Positions 52,501 to 63,029 of a stretch of 64,000 bases of DNA are shown here, one piece after another. The notes under the pieces are model-generated. The model was given only the letters and a program-made list of their open reading frames with translations, was not told the DNA's origin and did not search any database. Location: positions 2,587,570 through 2,651,569 of the forward strand of contig NW_020313157.1 in the NCBI RefSeq assembly GCF_003265705.1, read 5' to 3'. This DNA is from Callorhinus ursinus. Lineage: Eukaryota > Chordata > Mammalia > Carnivora > Otariidae. The first letter of the stretch is position 1, and each line of letters opens with the position of its first letter. The position numbers and the translations under genes are program-made.

Positions 52501-55500
52501 GCAGGCCTCAGAGACAAGGGCCCCCCGGGGCCTCCACACCAGGCCACAGCCGAGAATGCCCAGGAGCCAGGGCCCGTGGGGGAGGCTGGCCTTCGGCCCC
52601 CCGCTCCCCTGCTCCTAGTCTGTTCCTCCCATGGGAGGGGCTTCTGGCCCTGCTGCCTGACCCTCCAGGGCCAGCACACCGGCCCCCTGCAGCCTCCCCC
52701 ACCTACCCCTGAGGTCTCATCAGGGCTGGACTCTGGACCCCCAGACCCCACAGCCTCATCCTCTACTTCCACACGCTCGGCCTGCCCTGTAGCCTCTGCA
52801 CACACCCGTCTATCCCAGGGGGACAACAGGTGTAGACCCACCCCTGCGCCTTACTAGGCTGTGAGCCCCAAGACAGTGACAAGACAGGCATGGCAGTTGG
52901 GGCTGCAGGGCTGCGTGCTGCCTCAGGGGCGCGGGGTGAGGCACGAGTGCCCCAGGAGACCCCAAGGAGGCCGACCAGCACACTGAGGTGAAAGGGCAGG
53001 AAGGCTTTCTCCAAAAAGCCGTCCTCGCTCCTCACCCACACCCTGGGCTCCCTTGCTGCCGGGACCCACCCGCCAGCTTGATGCTCATTTTGATCCAGTG
53101 GGATTTTCTGCCCTGAGAATGTTTAGATTCCTCCACTGGAGGACAAACACTTGATTCAGAATTAGCTTTGAGAAAACGTCTGCAGTGCTCCAGGAAGCCT
53201 ATCCCTCCTCAGTCAGCTTTCCACATCACCAGGTCTGGTCTTTAAATCCAGACATTTTCCACGTAACACTTAAAAACTTGAGTCACTACCAACATCTATC
53301 TGTCCGGTTCCAATTTCACTGCAGGCACCTGCCCTGGCACAGCCTTCCAGACGTTAACTCCCGAAGTCTAATTTTCAGAGGATGAGAGCCACGCACGGGC
53401 CCGCGCGGTCGCCGTGGGTCCCAACCACCTGTGCCCAGGGTGGGCGGCCGACAGCCCCCGGCCCCCCAGCCCCCCCACTCACGCAGCCGGCAGATGGGGC
53501 AGTTGCTGGCCTGGTAGCGCAGTGTGTCTGCACATGAGTTACACAAGCACAGGTGCCTGCAGGGCAGGATCAGCGTGTCCCGCAGGTCCGACAGGCACAC
53601 CACACACTCGCTGCTGTTGTCGCTGTTCTCCTCGTCCGAGGGCTGTGGGGACACCGAGGGACAAGCGTCGGCAGCTCCCAAGGGCCACAGGCAGGGGCCA
53701 GGACGGGGGGCGGAGCAGGGAGCTGTTCCCGTCCCCGGCCGCCCCACCGGCTGTCCCCCACTTCCCCAGAGGGAAGCCCAAGAGGGCGGAGGAAGGTCAC
53801 CGTGGAGCAGGACTCCTCGGGAGATGCGGCCCAGGGCTGACCCAGCCCGCGCCGGCCCCCAGACAGAGAAGAGAATCTATGCCCCACCCCCAACACACTC
53901 TCCAAACCAAGAAACTCGGGTCTCGTTCCATGCCTCAGAACCACAGAGAAAACGTGGAAACGACCCAACAGTACGGAGCATGTCTTGCAGAGGGCGCCCA
54001 CTTACGGGGCTGAAACTGAAAAAAAATCAGACAAGTCTAACTTGTCTAATCAAAACTAGTATCTGGATCAAGAGTCAGCAACAACGGCCCCACCACCAGC
54101 TTCTGTAAATCAGGTTTGACGGGGGCCCGGCCTTGCCCCCGCGCTTCGGAACAGCTATGCTGCTTGTGCATCTTCTGTGAAATCAGGGCACGGAACAGAT
54201 CAGACAGACGGCCAGTCAAGGCGAAGACACGCACTCCCAGGCCATTTAGGGGCAGCCGGCCCACCTGTGGTGTTAACGCAGGAAGCAAGCACACCGGGGG
54301 CGCTCCTTTGAGAATAAGGGCCTGACCAAACTGCCCTGACTTCAGCTTTCAACCGGTCTCAGCTGTCACAGAAGCTCACGTGTAAGACTTCCAGAAACTT
54401 CCAGAAACGTTTAAAAAGAGATGGTAGTTTCCCTCGTGCCTTTCAAACGATGACAAAGGTACAGGCTGATTCTCTGCCACCCTTCCCTGGCCGGGCCAGA
54501 CCAGAGCTCCGTCAACCACGTGCTCTGGCTACAGGCACACAGAGGGCTTGCGACTGGGTGAGGGGGGGGGGCCCGACTGGCGGGGGCAGCGTGGGCTCCC
54601 CTGAGGGGGTGCAAAGGGGCCCCACACGCCAGGCTGTCCCTACCCACCCGACGGCTAGCAACCCAATGACGTTAACAAGTCAGGGAATTTGCTAGAAAAA
54701 GAACAAAATGCCCACAGATTCTGTTAACTCTTCTATTTATTCATTCATTACTCTTATTATTTTTAAGTCATCTCTACACCCAATGTGGGGCTCGAACCTA
54801 CAACCCGATCAAGAGCCGCATGCTCACTGACCCAGCTAGCCAGGTGCCCCTCCCTATTAACTCCTTTAAAAAATTAAGGAAAAATGGGCACCCGGGTGAC
54901 TCAATCAGTTGGGCATCTGCCTTCAGCTCAGGTGATGATCCCAGGATCCTGGGACTGAGTCCCACCTCAGGCCCCCTGCTCAGTGGGGAGCCTGCTTCTC
55001 CCTCTGCCCTTCCCCCCTGCTCGTGATCACGCTCTCTCTCTCTCAAATAAATAAAATCTTTAAAAAAATAAATAAAAATAAAATAAAATAAAAAATTAAG
55101 GAAAAATGGAGTCTGGGGTCGCAGGGCCTCCTGGGGAAGGCACACACAGGGACTAACTCATTTACCACCAGCCCACGGGGCCCTGGCCAGGGCTGGGGGA
55201 CCCAGACAAGCCCCTCCAGGAGCCTGTTTCCGTGTAGGTGGAAGGGAAGCTGGGGAGCGAGCTCCTCCTGCAGTCCAAGCAGATATCACCACAAGCACAT
55301 ACCTTTGTCTCCTGGTTGTTCTTGTTCTCGATGCCGTAGATCTCCTGCAGCAGGTAGCTGACCCGGTCCACCTGGAGAACGGAGAGGAATCTGGGCCCTT
55401 GCCAGCCCCCACTTAAAGGCTCCACTGCACCCACATGGCCCAACACCACTTTCCAGGGACCAGGCTCAGGTCCTAGAGCAGGTGTGGTTTGAAAATCTGT

Positions 55501-58500
55501 CCACCTGCCCCTCAGGGAGTGGGCCCAGTGCCAGGAGAAGGGCAGAGAACCTGCTACCTGCCCAGCCCACCCAGGAGCACAGGCAGTCGGGGCGGGGGGG
55601 AGAGTCCAGTGGTTCTGCCCACCAGGGGGCATGGAGCCAACCTCTATACGGACCAGGCAACCATACCCCATGCCCACCTTACTATCCCCCTCCCCAGAGA
55701 AAAACCACTTTGGACCCCCAGTCACTAGCCGCACAAGAGTGACCAGAGTCAGACCTCACACTGACCATGTTCAGAAGTGGTCTGAGTCGCTGCATTTCCC
55801 CCATAGCCCTATGGACGCAAACACCCCTTATCAAGCCGGACAAGACTTGGGGCTACAAGCCAATACTGGGACACGATGGGGGCACACATGCACCTGAGGA
55901 GGCAGAGCGGGATTTCCCAGAGCCCAGACGATGACTCTGCAGAGTGAGACTGTGTGTGTGTGGGGGGGGGGGCTTTTAAATCAAAAGGGGCCACAATATT
56001 TCTTCTATCAGACTTACAATTTGCTTCTGCTTTAAAGGTTTCACAGAGAAGCTGCCGTCAACATGCTACAGGGAAGAAAGACAAAGGTGAACTCAATCAA
56101 GTTGGTATCACTTAGCACTCCCGCCAGCAAGCTGAAGGCCCTTCCTCAGTCATTCCACATCCATGGCTGAAGGACGGCGCCCGGCCAGGTCTCTCCAAAT
56201 GTGGCCCTCTGACTGGGCCTCGAAGCTACCTGGAGGACTGCCTCCTAGGTCCACCCAACTCTCTGGGTAGTGCCCAAGCACACTCAGGCTTGCAACCATC
56301 AGGCAAGTTCTGACAACAGAGCAGGCCCCCCAACAGCAAGCAGCAGCACCTGGATGGCAAGAACTCACACGGCCCACTTCTGACCCCAAAAGGGCTTGGC
56401 TTTGTTGAGAAGACAAACATATACACGCATACTTACACGGGAAAGCCCCAAATCCTAAAAACTCTAACAACTAAAGAGGGTAAATGTGTTTGGTGGCATC
56501 TGGGGAGACACACCGCCCAGAGTTCGAGGTTAATGAAGGTATGAGATCTGAGATCTTGTGACAACACCATTTACCCCTCAGAATCAAATGATTCCAGTGC
56601 TCAGCATTTTCAGTATGATGGATTCCAAATATAAAGCAGTTTCTCACTGGGTTCTAAACCGGAAGTGCAGGTGGAGTCTGCCTTCGATGGCCCACCCACC
56701 TCACCAGAGAAGCACACAGCAAACAGTTACCATCTCTTCTGACAAGGCCGGGCTTGGGCAGTGCAGCCGGCGAGGGAGAGGCCCACCTTCTGCCCTGGGC
56801 GCTCTGTGCCACCACAGCCCCAGGGGCCAGGGGGAGCACAGGACAAATGGGCCACAGGGTCCTTGGGCCCAGCTGTCCTAACTCCCCGGGGAGTCTGGAA
56901 AGACCCAGATCACAGGGAGGAGCTGGGCGCTGCCCTCAACGCTTTCAAGGCTGCAGACGCACACCAGGCTGAGGAAGCAACAGCAGGATGCCCATGTGTG
57001 GTGCAAAGTCCAGAAAAGCAGCCCGAGCCTGGTTTCCTCATGGGAGGCATCCCTGATCCTTGTCCACCAAGGCCACAGGCTGATGCCGGAACCACTTTAC
57101 AACTGCAGAGTCCAGGCCAGTGTCACAGAGCCCCGGGGGGAAGGGGCCATCAGACATGACATTCTCCAACAAGGGACACAGCCCACTACCTCCAGCAAGG
57201 GTCTCCGTGAGCAGGGATTTCTTCCCTGCTGCATTAACAAACACACACACAACTGCCTGGCCCCCATGAACAGCAGTGACTGGTAACTGGGACCGTCCCT
57301 AGACCCCACGACATCCTAACGCAGAGACGATGGTGAGGCTGACCCTTCTCTCCCCACTGCACCCTATGTAACGTGGCCACAAAACATGAACAGCTAGGGA
57401 GACTGGGGACTGGGATCTCCATGGAAGAAACGGGCAAACATCTAAGTTCAAATATGCATCAGGCCACAGGTAATATTAAGTGAATCCTTGCATGTAAATG
57501 GCCTCTTTGTATGAGAGGCACCCACCACTCAGGGACTCCAGGAGGGCCTGGATGTTTTCTTTTTGCACCACAGCGGGTCTAGGGCCATGCTAGACAGATG
57601 GCAGACCCTCAGCAACCCCACCAGCATTCACTGAGCATCTACTGCATGCCAAGGACACAACAAACAAGGGGCTGTCGGCCTTGAAGCTACCTGGAGGACT
57701 GCCTCCTAGGTCCACCCAACTCTCTGGGTGTCCTCACAGACATCAGAAGAGTAAATACCACAAATGTCTGTCCCGGAAGTCTGAAAGGGCCCAGTAGGGA
57801 GTGAGGTCAACGCAGGCCTGTGGGACCGGGTGACACAGCCACCTAGAGGCAGGGCAGAGCATGCATGTGAGGACCAGGCCAGGCTGAGAGGCTCCAATGG
57901 GACTGGTGGGAAAGGCAGGGGTCCTGAGAGGTGACAACCTGGATGATCTGTCTACATCCCAGAGAAAAGCTGGTCTGTGATGAGAGCCCTCCACGTGGGT
58001 GTCCGGGCCCCTGTGCTGGCAGGTTATAGGGAGTTCCAAACGGCTAGCCTCCCTAGAACACGGCCCCTCACCACACACTAGATGCCCTTTGAAAACCCTT
58101 CCAAAGGTGATGCTATCTTGAGGCCCGGCCTCCTGGAGCCCAGAGTAATTGGAGTGCCTCCCACCTGCCCTGAACCTCTGGCACTAGGCCCAACTGGCCA
58201 AGCCCAGACCCCCAGTTCAAACTTCTAGTCCCAAAACACCCACGCTCCCTGGTCACGGGCACAGGCAGGGGCAGGATGGCACTTACCTTTTCAAAGGCAG
58301 CCAAGAGCACGTGGGCGTGGCCAGTCACTTCCACAACTGCCGGGGAGAGAGAGGAGGGAGTGGTCAGAGCTGGCCTCAACCCCTCCTCTGCCCCCTACCC
58401 TGAACTTCTCCTTCTGAGCTGCAGCTTCCCTAGGCTCTCAGCTGAAGAGCCCAAACCCACAGGAGGAGCGTCCTCATTGTGCCTTCCTCTGTCTGGGGGG

Positions 58501-59127
58501 CCCGCTGCTCCCACTGGCCATACCTCCTCCAACACGCCTCCACGTGCTGCCTGCTGGCTCTGCACGGAGGAACATTCCGACAGGGCCGAGAAGCCAGGAC
58601 TCAGCCGGGGATGGGGAGTGTGGGGGGGGGGCCATGCTCTAGGCTGGGGGACCAGAGCCCACAGCAGTGGCACGGGAGAGACCCAGCAAGACCGGCAGAA
58701 GGAGGAAGGCCGGTCAGCCAATCAGCATGGCCTGACGCGCTGACAGCCCCCAGCACGGGGCCCACGCTGCTCTGCACCTTCTCTGCTGTCTCCCGTCATC
58801 CCGCTGAGCGTGGACGCCACAAGCCAAGGCCTGGCTAGCTGCTGTCACCGCGGTGGTGAGTCGGTGGGAAGGAGCTGAGTCGGGAGAAGGAACTCAAGAG
58901 GGAGCCCCGCAGCCCAGCTCAGGGCTTGAACCCCATGGCCCTAAATGTGCTGAGTGGGCTGAGCTGTCTTTCACCACTTCTGGAATAAACTCCTCCCTGC
59001 TGACTGAAGTGAGAAGGGCCCACAGCCCAAAAGGGAGACAGACGAGGAAAGGCCGCTCACCGTCTCCTTCATCCACCACGGCCTGGATGACCACTGGAAA
59101 CACGCCCCGGTCCAGGTCAAAGTTCAA
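40478..59127 (-). CDS. MGRN1: MGRN1 (mahogunin RING finger 1), 3' part: last 12 coding exons
   Basis: Minus-strand coding exons: 59127-59061, 58336-58287, 56065-56018, 55371-55303, 53642-53483, 51886-51777, 49600-49535, 47898-47672, 46233-46116, 45840-45795, 44729-44631, 40590-40478. Together 1,173 nt, 390 residues and a stop, in phase throughout; roughly the first 185-190 residues lie to the right of the window. MGRN1 is a cytosolic/endosomal RING E3 ubiquitin ligase that multi-monoubiquitinates TSG101 and affects melanocortin receptor signalling; loss gives dark coat and spongiform change in mice. Visible here: the end of the conserved domain before the RING (NFDLDRGVFPVVIQAVVDEG), a C3HC4 RING (CVVC, CRHLCLCNSC, NCPIC) in one exon, the TSG101-binding PSAP in IPSAPLYEE, a basic KKPKRE in the 22-residue exon, and a Ser/acid-rich tail. 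No disabling change seen. Confidence 0.96.
42484..42507 (+). repeat. 24-nt poly-G run
   Basis: Uninterrupted G24 in the last MGRN1 intron. The true length is uncertain because such runs sequence poorly. Confidence 0.85.
44590..44607 (+). repeat. 18-nt poly-C run
   Basis: C18 on plus, hence G18 in the MGRN1 transcript, starting about 24 nt into the intron. Confidence 0.85.
44631..44729 (-). CDS. MGRN1: MGRN1 exon: SIENVLQDGSPEPCSHGQPR
   Basis: Acceptor cctctgcag, donor CCAG|GTAACG. Ends ADIYLP. An 18-nt C run (G run in the transcript) starts only about 24 nt past the donor. Confidence 0.93.
45795..45840 (-). CDS. MGRN1: MGRN1 exon: SFIMEEADEASALKE
   Basis: Acceptor gtttcctag, donor GAAG|GTAAGC; 46 nt. 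Corresponds to human SFITEEVDESSSPQQ and is clearly diverging. Confidence 0.9.
46116..46233 (-). CDS. MGRN1: MGRN1 exon: TLRSPSSPIHEEDEEKLSQA
   Basis: Acceptor gtccctag, donor GAG|GTAAGG. Ser-Pro and acidic disordered tail; likely phosphorylation-rich (inference). Confidence 0.93.
46600..46970 (+). repeat. 5'-truncated carnivore LINE-1 3' end
   Basis: attatgctgagcgaagtcag, agccataagagactcttaat, gagcgctgggtgttgtatgc and an A-rich tail. Flanked by acagcacacgtg / acagcacgtg, a probable target duplication. Antisense to MGRN1. Confidence 0.82.
47375..47559 (-). repeat. CanSINE with 14-bp target duplication
   Basis: cctgctttgcactt at 47361-47374 and 47560-47573. Sense to MGRN1, in the intron upstream of the TLRSPSS exon. 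Confidence 0.93.
47672..47898 (-). CDS. MGRN1: MGRN1 exon with the PSAP motif
   Basis: Acceptor gtccccacag, donor ACAG|GTGAGG. Encodes SSDSIPPGYEPISLLEALNG, then the TSG101-UEV-binding PSAP within AIPSAPLYEEITYSG, and ends KGKPRSKSPD. Confidence 0.95.
48304..49534. other. MGRN1: MGRN1 intron, unassigned GC-rich DNA
   Basis: Between the basic 22-codon exon and the PSAP exon. A 14-bp direct repeat (cagtggtgctccc units) lies at about 48684-48712; otherwise nothing recognised. Confidence 0.5.
49535..49600 (-). CDS. MGRN1: MGRN1 22-codon basic exon (alternative NLS exon)
   Basis: Acceptor cttgacag, donor ACA|GTAAGT; 66 nt. Encodes CPFKKSKAHPASLASKKPKR and ET. The Lys/Arg clusters resemble a nuclear localisation signal. 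In mouse an equivalent small exon is used alternatively and changes localisation; skipping keeps the frame here because it is exactly 22 codons. Confidence 0.92.
50960..51125. repeat. Degenerate CT-rich simple repeat
   Basis: Runs of tctct, ctctcc and tgtctc; pyrimidine-rich on plus, so purine-rich in the MGRN1 transcript. Confidence 0.75.
51777..51886 (-). CDS. MGRN1: MGRN1 exon: PFRALLQIRAVRKKPGALSP
   Basis: Acceptor gccacag, donor TCA|GTAAGT. Completes the RING C-terminal helix and enters the disordered tail (VSFSPVLAQNMDHDEHS). Confidence 0.95.
53483..53642 (-). CDS. MGRN1: MGRN1 RING-finger exon
   Basis: Acceptor ccccacag, donor CTGC|GTGAGT. Encodes the whole C3HC4 RING: PSDEENSDNSSECVVCLSDL, then LILPCRHLCLCNSCADTLRY, then NCPICRL. 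All eight zinc ligands are present, so ligase activity is expected. Confidence 0.97.
54750..54849 (-). repeat. Short-type CanSINE
   Basis: taagtcatctctacacccaa, gggctcgaacctacaacccg, gctagccaggtgcccc. Sense to MGRN1. Confidence 0.8.
54888..55090 (+). repeat. CanSINE with 19-bp target duplication
   Basis: Perfect 19-bp flank (ends ggaaaaatgg) at 54869-54887 and 55091-55109, plus an extended A/T tail. Antisense to MGRN1. Confidence 0.94.
55303..55371 (-). CDS. MGRN1: MGRN1 exon: VDRVSYLLQEIYGIENKNNQ
   Basis: Acceptor tctccag, donor AAAG|GTATGT; 69 nt, 23 codons ending ETK. Predicted helix leading into the RING linker. Confidence 0.95.
55951..55972. repeat. (TG)5 followed by G11
   Basis: Short dinucleotide run merging into a G homopolymer, about 45 bp from the HVDGSFSV exon donor. 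Confidence 0.8.
56018..56065 (-). CDS. MGRN1: MGRN1 exon: HVDGSFSVKPLKQKQI
   Basis: Acceptor ccctgtag, donor ATT|GTAAGT; 48 nt, 16 codons. The Met after the first His in human is Val here. Confidence 0.93.
56216..56268. repeat. 53-bp duplicated block, copy 1
   Basis: Matches 57677-57729 with a single mismatch (ggcct[c/t]gaagctacctgg...). Not a transposon that I recognise. Confidence 0.9.
57677..57729. repeat. 53-bp duplicated block, copy 2
   Basis: Second copy in the same orientation, about 1.46 kb away within MGRN1 introns. The sequence outside the block does not match. Confidence 0.9.
58287..58336 (-). CDS. MGRN1: MGRN1 exon: VEVTGHAHVLLAAFEK
   Basis: Acceptor ccggcag, donor AAAAG|GTAAGT; 50 nt. 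Identical in sequence to the human protein as I know it. Confidence 0.94.
59061..59127 (-). CDS. MGRN1: MGRN1 exon: NFDLDRGVFPVV segment
   Basis: Acceptor ttctcctcag, donor ACG|GTGAGC. Encodes LNFDLDRGVFPVVIQAVVDE and GD: a strand-rich part of the conserved domain upstream of the RING. First MGRN1 exon visible from the right edge. Confidence 0.95.
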
Positions 59128-59279
59128 CTGAGGAGAAAAGGAGGCAAGAACAGTCAGACTGAGCTGGAGGGTGGAGGCGCGGTGAGCAGGATGGCACCGC
59201 AGTGGAGCTCACAAAGTCAGACAAAATGGCGAGAGAAGACAGACAGCTGGCTGCACCTCTTTTTCCCTTTTTGGAAAAT

Positions 59280-59680
59280 CGATAAAAATGATTAAAATGG
59301 CAAATCTGTGTAACTCAGTAGCACTAAGTGCATCTGTAAGGCCACATTAACCACCGCCACCATCCATTTCCAGAGCACACTCATAGTCCCAATGGGAACC
59401 CTGTCCCCATGACCACACACCCTCCCCACCGGGTAAGCCCCACGCCACTTGACGTCCACGGATTTGCCTGGTCTGCACATTTCACGGAAGTGGGACCTCA
59501 CAGCACGTATCTTTCCCGTCTGGCTTGTTCACTGTGCACCACGTTTTCGAGGTTCGCCGCACACATCAGTGCTTCCTCTCTGGGCTGAGTACTCCTCTGC
59601 TGCACAGCCAGACCATGCTCACCCATTCGCCTGCTAAGGGACACCGGGGCTGTCCCCCTTCGGGCTGCCACGCACACCAA
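59280..59680 (-). repeat. Old LINE-1 3' region
   Basis: Antisense L1: ccaccgccaccatccatttc, gaagtgggacctcacagcac, gtctggcttgttcactgtgc. Diverged. Sense to MGRN1. Confidence 0.55.
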
Positions 59681-60039
59681 TGGACGGCATCGGTCTGAGC
59701 CCCCAGGGGACCCGGTGTTCAGCGTCGTAAAGAAAGCGCCTGGCTTGCCCCGACCAAGGGCAGAAGGAAAGTGGCCACAATACGGCACACAAGCCGGCTG
59801 CGTGGCTCCCGGCTGCTCCCTGGCCAAAGGCCACTCTCCTCCCCACACACATCTACCTGGGCATGGTCTCCACATCTGCTCAGCAGCGGGGGCCACAGGC
59901 CAGGACCCACAGGACAGACGCGACCAGCTGAGAACACCCCAGGAAGGGCTGCAAAGGGAGGCCCAGAAGGTGCCTGTGGGTCCCAGACTGCCAGTGGGGG
60001 GCGGGACTGGGAGGGACCAGGTACTGGGATCAAGACTGG

Positions 60040-60145
60040 CTCCACCACCTGAGCCTCAGTTTCCCCGTCTGTAAAACAGGGATAAAAGCTGTGCTTGGTG
60101 CGCGTGGTGGCTGAGAAAACACGCAGTGAGCACCAGCCATGCAGA
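60040..60145 (+). repeat. MIR element
   Basis: gagcctcagtttccccgtct, gtaaaacagggataaaagct, gagaaaacacgcagtgagca match the MIR core. The surrounding 60,146-61,980 shows no element I can name. Confidence 0.65.
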
Positions 60146-61990
60146 GTTTGGCACGTTCAGGCAGCAGGAGCTAAGGAGGAATGTGGCCCAGAAGGGCCTC
60201 ACGGAGAGACACAGGGCACGGTCTCCCAGGCACGCAGGACTCTAGGATCCCATGTACACACTAGCTGCATGTGGGGAGGTGGAGGGCGTGTTCAGGCCCC
60301 CCAGGACCCAGCCAGGGCTCATGCTCGCTGTAGCCTCAGGGTAGAGGGCTGTACCACAGAAATCCAGACTTTGAAGAGGGAAGGGCCCCTCTCTGCAAGG
60401 CCTGCCTTGCTCTGGGGTGACTCACGGGGGATGGTGGAGGTGATCACCTGAGATAGGAGATACAAGTCATCCACAGCTACCCCTCTGCAAGCCTGTTTCT
60501 GCCCTCCCCACCCTCAGTCAGGGCACAGGGGGCCATCCTGCCGTGACCATCCTACAGTTACCCTGGTGACGTGGACACTGGGTGATGTGCAGGCACTGCC
60601 TTTCCAAGGGCTGTAATCAAGCCCAGAAGGGGAGGGTTCAAGTAAGAGCCCGATGGGGAGCAGAGCTTTGTGCACACAGCCCACTTGCCCCTGCATGTCC
60701 AGTCACTTTCTGGAATAGAATCCCTGGTGCTGCTGTGGGGCAGGGGTCGGTTAACAACAAGCTCAGGGCTCTGAGAAGCCACGAGTGACTGGCATTTTCT
60801 TTCTTCCTTGCACACTGAGTGCAGCCTCAGCACCAGTCTTGTTTCGCTGGTCCTGGTCTGGGGCGGCCTGCGCGGTGGCTCCACCAGCAGTCAGTGACCT
60901 GAGCCCTGCTCTCCGGTCTCGCGGGCACACGGGGCTCACAATGGACAGACCTCGGTCTTCATTTCTTAAGTCATACTGAGATGTGTTTTGGCTGCTCAAC
61001 CAAAACCGTCCTGACACAGACACCGTCCGAAGGCTCTGTGGCGGCAGGTCTGCTGGCGCCTCCTGCTAACGTTCACCCAGCGACCACGGCCACATAGCCC
61101 AGGGCAGCGGCAGACGCTTGGTATTCCTTAAAAAGACTCGGCAAGGCCTGAGAGAAGACCCGCCCTGGCCGGCCCAGGCTGAGGCCAGGGGACCGCGACA
61201 GAAATGAAGGGACATGGGACCCCAGCTCTCCCTGGCACCAGGGCCCGGCACCGTGCCGCCCTCGAACGCCCAGCCATGACAAGCCTCCACACAGGGAGCT
61301 GCCACCCCCACCTGCCAGCCGGTTACGTGGCCTGTGCCTCTGAAGCTGGCGCCACAGCCACATCACACCGGGGCACCAGGGGCTGCGGGCTCAGGGGGTG
61401 AGGACCATCTCCCCTAAGACACCCTGCACCTGACTCACTCCCTGGAGCTAAGTACGCTGGGGGAGGACAGCAACTTGTACCCACCCCACAGTCTGAGGGG
61501 AATATTTATTTTTAATGCAGGAAGAGAGGCTTTTCTTCGGGAAGAGCGGCTGCCCAGGTCGGGAGGAAGAGCTAGTACTGGCCAGAGCCACACCGGGCTC
61601 TCCAGCCCAGGCCCCACTCTTCCCCGACGCAAGCACGGGTGGGAGCCTCGCCCCACGGCACCTTGGGCTCTCCTGCCCCAGAGGGGCGTCCAGAGAAGGG
61701 TCTCTGCAAGCCCCGGGCCAGACGGACACTGAGAAATAGAGAAAAGGCAAAGGACGGAAGAGGAGGGGGACATGGCTCTCACGAAAATAAATGGAAGCCA
61801 TCAGGGGTTTGGTAGGGAAACCCAGCAAAGAAGCCACTCCAGCCACCAGGCCATCTCCAAGATGTCCACAATATGATTCAGTAAATAAAGTTACGCATGT
61901 GTCGGAATGGGGGGATACCGGAAATCTTCATGCCTTCCTCTTAATTGTAAGACCTGAATTGTGAACCTGAAACTACTATAAAAAAGTCTT

Positions 61991-62183
61991 GGGACCCCTG
62001 GGTGGCTCAGTCAGTTAAGTGTCTGCCTTCAGCTCAGGTCATGAGCGCAGGGTCCTGGGATCGAGCCCCGCATCAGGCTCCCTGCTTGGCGGGGAGTCTG
62101 CTTCTCCCTCTCTCTGCCGCTGCCTCTGCTTGTGCGTGTGCTCTCTCTGACAAAAAAATAAACAAAATCTTTAAAAAAAAAAA
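61991..62183 (+). repeat. CanSINE (first of a cluster of five)
   Basis: Sense; aaaaaagtctt before the head and again after the tail. Confidence 0.92.
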
Positions 62184-62205
62184 AGTCTTAAAAAAATAAA
62201 ATTAA

Positions 62206-62396
62206 AGGGGGCTAGGTGGCTCAGTCAGTTGAGCGGCTAACTCATAAGTTCAGGTCATGATCTCAGGGACCTGGGGTCTGGTCCTGAGGTCCAGCCCTGT
62301 GCTGGGCCCTGCGCTCAGCAGGGAGTCTGCTTCTCTCCCTCTCTCTCTCCCTCTGCTCCTCCCCCTGCCCCCTTTCGCTAAAATAAATTGTTTTAG
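62206..62396 (+). repeat. CanSINE, diverged subtype
   Basis: Head gggggctaggtggctcagtc; middle differs (agcggctaactcataagttc), tail aaaataaattg. An older subtype than its neighbours. Confidence 0.8.
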
Positions 62397-62601
62397 GGGA
62401 GCCTGGGTGGCTCAGTCGTTAAGTGTCTGCTTTCGGCTCAGGTCATGATCCCAGGGTCCTGGAATCGAGCCCCGCATCGGGCTCCCTGCTCCGTGGGGAA
62501 GCCTGCTTCTCCCTCTCCCACTCCCCCTGCTTGTGCTCTCCCTCTCTTGCTGTATCTCTCTGTCAAATAAATAAATAAAATCTTTAAAAAAAAATAAAAT
62601 A
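62397..62601 (+). repeat. CanSINE
   Basis: Sense; ggggagcctgggtggctcag to aataaataaataaaatcttt plus A/T tail. Confidence 0.93.
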
Positions 62602-62812
62602 AGGGCACCTGGGCGGCTCGGTTAAGCGACTGCCTTCGGCTCAGGTCATGATCCTGGAGTCCCGGGATCGAGTCCCACATCGGGCTCCCTGCTCAGCAGG
62701 GAGTCTGCTTCTCCCTCTGACCCTCTTCCCTCTCGTGCTCTCTCTCTCTCATTCTCTCTCTCTCAAATAAATAAATAAAATCTTTAAAAATAAATAAATA
62801 AATAAAACAGTT
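62602..62812 (+). repeat. CanSINE
   Basis: Sense; shortened head segment (cggctcggttaagcgactgc) and a repeated aaat tail. Confidence 0.92.
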
Positions 62813-62824
62813 TTAAAAAATAAA

Positions 62825-63000
62825 TTTTTTTTTTAAAGATTTTATTTGATAGAGAGCAAGCGAGCATGAACAGTGGGTAGGGACAGAGGCCAGAGGGAGA
62901 AGCAGACATCCCGAGGAGCAGAGAGCCCAACGATCCTGGGATCATGACCTGAGCTGAAGACAGATGCTTAACCAACTGAGCCACCCACCTAGGTGCCCCC
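62825..63000 (-). repeat. CanSINE, inverted relative to the preceding four
   Basis: Antisense, T-run to aggtgccccc. Forms an inverted pair with 62602-62812. Confidence 0.9.
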
Positions 63001-63029
63001 AAAATAAATTAAATTAAAAAGCAAACCAT

